This document shows, in pieces, positions 6,259 through 7,748 of a DNA stretch of 7,748 nt. The first letter of the stretch is position 1. Each line of letters starts with the position of its first letter. Both the position numbers and the translations under genes were made by a program. A model generated the notes under the pieces. The model did not search any database and had not been told where the DNA came from. It saw only the letters and a list, made by a program, of their open reading frames with translations. Source of the DNA: Myxococcales bacterium (GTDB lineage Bacteria; Myxococcota_A; Polyangia; Nannocystales; Nannocystaceae); assembly GCA_020431135.1 (NCBI GenBank), contig JAGQIT010000233.1, forward strand, positions 1-7,748, read 5' to 3'.

Positions 6259-7209
6259 CTAGCGCTCGGAGCCGGCGACGGGCCCGGGCGGCGGCGGCTC
6301 GCGGAGCACCGTGAGGAGCTCGGCCTCCGGGGTCCCGGGCTCGGGCTCGACGCAGTAGCCCCATTGGACATGTGGCGGCAGCGACATGAGGATCGACTCG
6401 GTGCGCCCGCCGGTCTTGAGGCCGAAGATCGTCCCGCGGTCGTAGATCAGGTTGAACTCGACGTAGCGGCCGCGGCGGAGCTCCTGCCAGGTGCGCTGCG
6501 CGGCGGTGTAGGGCTCGCTGACGTGGCGGCGGGCGATCGGCAGGTAGGCGTCGATGAACGCCTGGCCGCCGGCGCGGAGGAAGTCGAGGAGCGCGAGGTC
6601 GTGCCCCTCCTTCGCCTCGTCGACGTTGACGTAGTCGAAGAAGATCCCGCCGATCCCGCGGCGCTCGCCTCGGTGCTGGAGGAAGAAGTAGCGGTCGCAC
6701 CAGTCGCGCCACGCCGGGTAGTCGGCGATCTCCGGAAACGCCTCGCAGTACTCGCGGAACACGCGGTGGAAGTGGGCCTTGTCGTCGGCGTCGTAGTAGT
6801 AGGGCGTCAGATCGCCGCCGCCGCCGATCCACCGGCGATCGCCGTGCTCGATGTAGCGGAAGTTGGCGTGGGTCGTCGGGACGTGCGGGTTTTGCGGGTG
6901 GATCACCAAGGAGACGCCCGTGGCGAAGAAGGTCGACCCGGAGCCGTGGAGCTGCTTGGCGAAGTCCGGGCTGAGCTCGCCGTGGACCGCCGACACGTTG
7001 ACGCCGCCCTTCTCGATCACGTCGCCGGTGATGATCCGGCTCTCGCCGCCGCCGCCGGCCTCGCGCACCCAGCGGTCGGGGACGAAGCGGGCCTCGGAGC
7101 CGGCCTCGCGCTCGAGCCCCTCGAGGGCGCTGCAGATCGCGTCCTGGATCCCCTGGACGGTCTCCATCGCGCGGGTCTGGATCGGCGTGAGCTCGCTGCG
7201 GTCGTGCAT
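6259..7209 (-). CDS. hemF: Oxygen-dependent coproporphyrinogen III oxidase
   Basis: A 316-aa enzyme, close to the usual ~300 aa, that oxidatively decarboxylates coproporphyrinogen III to protoporphyrinogen IX with O2 in heme synthesis, in the cytoplasm as a homodimer. Family landmarks run in order: WVREAGGGGESR (47-58), GVNVSAVHGE (69-78), GVSLVIHPQNP (98-108), PTTHANFRY (111-119), GGGDLTPYY (130-138), the signature region 168-192 (WC, YFF, HR, GIGGIFFD), and GRYVEFNL to GGRTESILM (247-275). By comparison with E. coli HemF, His114 is the proton-donor position, His104, His148 and His179 are metal-ligand positions, and Ser100, Asn116-Arg118 and Gly267-Arg269 contact substrate; all are present. 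The signature starts with Arg168 where Lys is usual. The C-terminus has a short PPPPGP tail. The start at 7209 is supported by a TATCCT hexamer 6 nt upstream; Met15 is a possible alternative. It implies aerobic heme synthesis. Confidence 0.98.
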   Translation of the reverse strand: MHDRSELTPIQTRAMETVQGIQDAICSALEGLEREAGSEARFVPDRWVREAGGGGESRIITGDVIEKGGVNVSAVHGELSPDFAKQLHGSGSTFFATGVSLVIHPQNPHVPTTHANFRYIEHGDRRWIGGGGDLTPYYYDADDKAHFHRVFREYCEAFPEIADYPAWRDWCDRYFFLQHRGERRGIGGIFFDYVNVDEAKEGHDLALLDFLRAGGQAFIDAYLPIARRHVSEPYTAAQRTWQELRRGRYVEFNLIYDRGTIFGLKTGGRTESILMSLPPHVQWGYCVEPEPGTPEAELLTVLREPPPPGPVAGSER

Positions 7210-7215
7210 GGGCCG

Positions 7216-7221
7216 AGGATA
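7216..7221 (-). promoter_or_regulatory. Candidate -10 hexamer TATCCT, 6 nt before the hemF ATG
   Basis: The minus strand reads TATCCT-CGGCCC-ATG. TATCCT matches TATAAT in four of six positions and fits TANNNT. The expected transcription start coincides with the ATG, so the mRNA would be leaderless; no Shine-Dalgarno site is present within the usual distance. No -35 box is visible at 16-18 nt (the nearest candidate, TTGCGC, is 22 nt away), so an activator may be needed. Inference. Confidence 0.35.
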
Positions 7222-7323
7222 CCCCCGCGCCCTGCCAGACCCCGCGCAAGGCGTTCGCGGGCGAGGTCACATCGGCCGGCGGCGAGTGAGCTAGCGCCCA
7301 TCGCCCAGAGCGCGCGCCTCCGG

Positions 7324-7347
7324 GTCGCTGCGCGATCGCGCCGAGAC
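7324..7347. promoter_or_regulatory. 24-bp palindrome in the hemF/lipoprotein divergent region
   Basis: GCGCGATCGCGC (7330-7341) is a perfect 12-bp palindrome. It extends as GTC-n-C-n...n-G-n-GAC to 24 bp with 20 symmetric positions. It lies about 115 bp before hemF and 130 bp before the plus-strand lipoprotein gene, so a regulator bound here could act on both. Function is inferred. Confidence 0.4.
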
Positions 7348-7418
7348 GGCAGCGAATGCTCGGCCGCCGACCTCCATGACAAAGGGACACTCAGGCACCG
7401 AAGCTCGGCGAATGACCT

Positions 7419-7452
7419 CGGCGATGCGGACCGCGGGGCGCGGCGATGCGGA
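7419..7452 (+). promoter_or_regulatory. Two identical 12-bp direct repeats 22 bp apart, upstream of the partial lipoprotein gene
   Basis: CGGCGATGCGGA occurs at 7419-7430 and 7441-7452, start to start 22 bp, about two helical turns. A shorter relative, CTCGGCGA, is at 7404-7411 and again at 7417-7424. If transcription starts at the ATG (7478), the copies span about -59 to -48 and -37 to -26, so the nearer one covers the missing -35 box. This is the layout of an activator site; the regulator is unknown. Confidence 0.45.
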
Positions 7453-7465
7453 GCGCGCGGGCTGC

Positions 7466-7471
7466 TACGAT
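7466..7471 (+). promoter_or_regulatory. Candidate -10 hexamer TACGAT, 6 nt before the ATG at 7478
   Basis: TACGAT-CGGCGG-ATG has the same arrangement as at 223-237 and at hemF. TACGAT matches TATAAT in four of six positions. No -35 element is seen 16-18 nt upstream, and the CGGCGG before the ATG is a poor ribosome-binding site. A leaderless transcript is inferred. Confidence 0.4.
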
Positions 7472-7477
7472 CGGCGG

Positions 7478-7748
7478 ATGGTCCGCGGTGAACGCATGCT
7501 CCTCATCTTCTCGGCGATCCTCGCCGACCTCGCCGGCGGCTGCTCTGGTTCGATCGTCGGCACCTCGAGCGGCTGCCCCACCTACAACGTCAGCGAGCGG
7601 GTCGTCGACGCGGCCGCCCTGGCGCAGGCCCTGAATGACGACGAGCTGAGCTTCCACGAGTGCGCGTCGCTCTGCGACGCGATCTGGTCGGAGAGCACGT
7701 CCGACTCCGCGACGACGACGACGACAACAACAACCACAACAACCACAA
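7478..7748 (+). CDS. Stalked lipoprotein, N-terminal part only (runs off the window)
   Basis: Ninety codons are present with no stop before the window edge. The protein starts MVRGERMLLI; residues 7-16 are the hydrophobic core of a signal peptide that ends LAGG-C22, a lipobox-like site. It is atypical because Asp17 lies just before it and Leu is at -4 rather than -3. Cys22, 33, 62 and 66 follow; the segment ELSFHECASLC (56-66) resembles short Cys motifs found near the N-terminus of other myxobacterial lipoproteins. Residues 72-78 are Ser-rich, then an unbroken Thr12 tract reaches the edge, probably the start of a stalk. The C-terminal domain and function are unknown. ATG 7478 is preferred over Met7 (7496) because it gives a basic N-region and has TACGAT 6 nt upstream. 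It is divergent from hemF. Confidence 0.75.
   Translation, partial: MVRGERMLLIFSAILADLAGGCSGSIVGTSSGCPTYNVSERVVDAAALAQALNDDELSFHECASLCDAIWSESTSDSATTTTTTTTTTTT
7712..7747 (+). repeat. ACN triplet tract coding for Thr12
   Basis: Twelve threonine codons in a row, four ACG followed by ACA and ACC codons. The second half is a low-GC ACA/ACC stretch that stands out from the surrounding codon use. The tract continues past the window edge, so its full length is unknown. Confidence 0.85.

Noticed and set aside
6020..7390. Minus-strand frame of about 456 aa overlapping hemF
   Set aside because: Frame-shifted shadow of hemF, rich in Arg and Pro; the hemF frame contains all family motifs.

Overview
The window is high-GC DNA (about 70 % by eye). 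Its secreted proteins have a style well known from Myxococcota, especially Nannocystaceae-like myxobacteria: lipoproteins with long Ser/Thr/Asp stalks, small Cys-rich modules, an FG-GAP propeller, and a GCG-type Cys module. No taxonomic marker gene is present, so the assignment is an inference. The genes are aerobic-type chromosomal genes; I see no mobile element, CRISPR array, rRNA or tRNA.

Layout, left to right. (1) Positions 1-234 are intergenic, with a candidate promoter directly abutting the first gene. (2) 235-1659 (+) encodes a lipoprotein with a seven-repeat calcium-type beta-propeller, followed by a strong GC hairpin. (3) 1660-1893 is a convergent spacer with hairpins and a 13-bp tandem repeat. 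(4) 1894-2571 (-) encodes a lipoprotein with a GCG-type Cys module, a poly-Ser linker and three C-terminal Cys repeats. (5) 2845-3456 (-) encodes an unrecognised 203-aa soluble protein with a C-terminal CxCxxC. (6) 3657-5966 (-) encodes a 769-aa TonB-dependent outer-membrane receptor. (7) 6259-7209 (-) encodes oxygen-dependent coproporphyrinogen III oxidase (hemF), the only enzyme named with near certainty. (8) 7210-7477 is a divergent regulatory region. (9) 7478 to the window end (+) is the 5' part of a third stalked lipoprotein, cut by the window edge inside a poly-Thr tract.

The four minus-strand genes face the same way but are separated by 200-292 bp, and dyads lie in or next to these gaps. 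They are therefore more likely separate transcription units than one operon. Only hemF has a defined pathway role (heme synthesis). The TonB receptor next to it suggests an iron or tetrapyrrole theme, but its ligand cannot be read from the sequence.

The most interesting signal is in the start sites. Three of the six genes (235, hemF, 7478) have a TANNNT hexamer ending exactly 6 nt before the ATG and no good Shine-Dalgarno sequence, as expected for leaderless transcripts. Two other genes have purine-rich ribosome-binding sites and no such hexamer. Several intergenic dyads and direct repeats with helical-turn spacing look like operators. No complete novel system (defence, biosynthetic or mobile) is visible.
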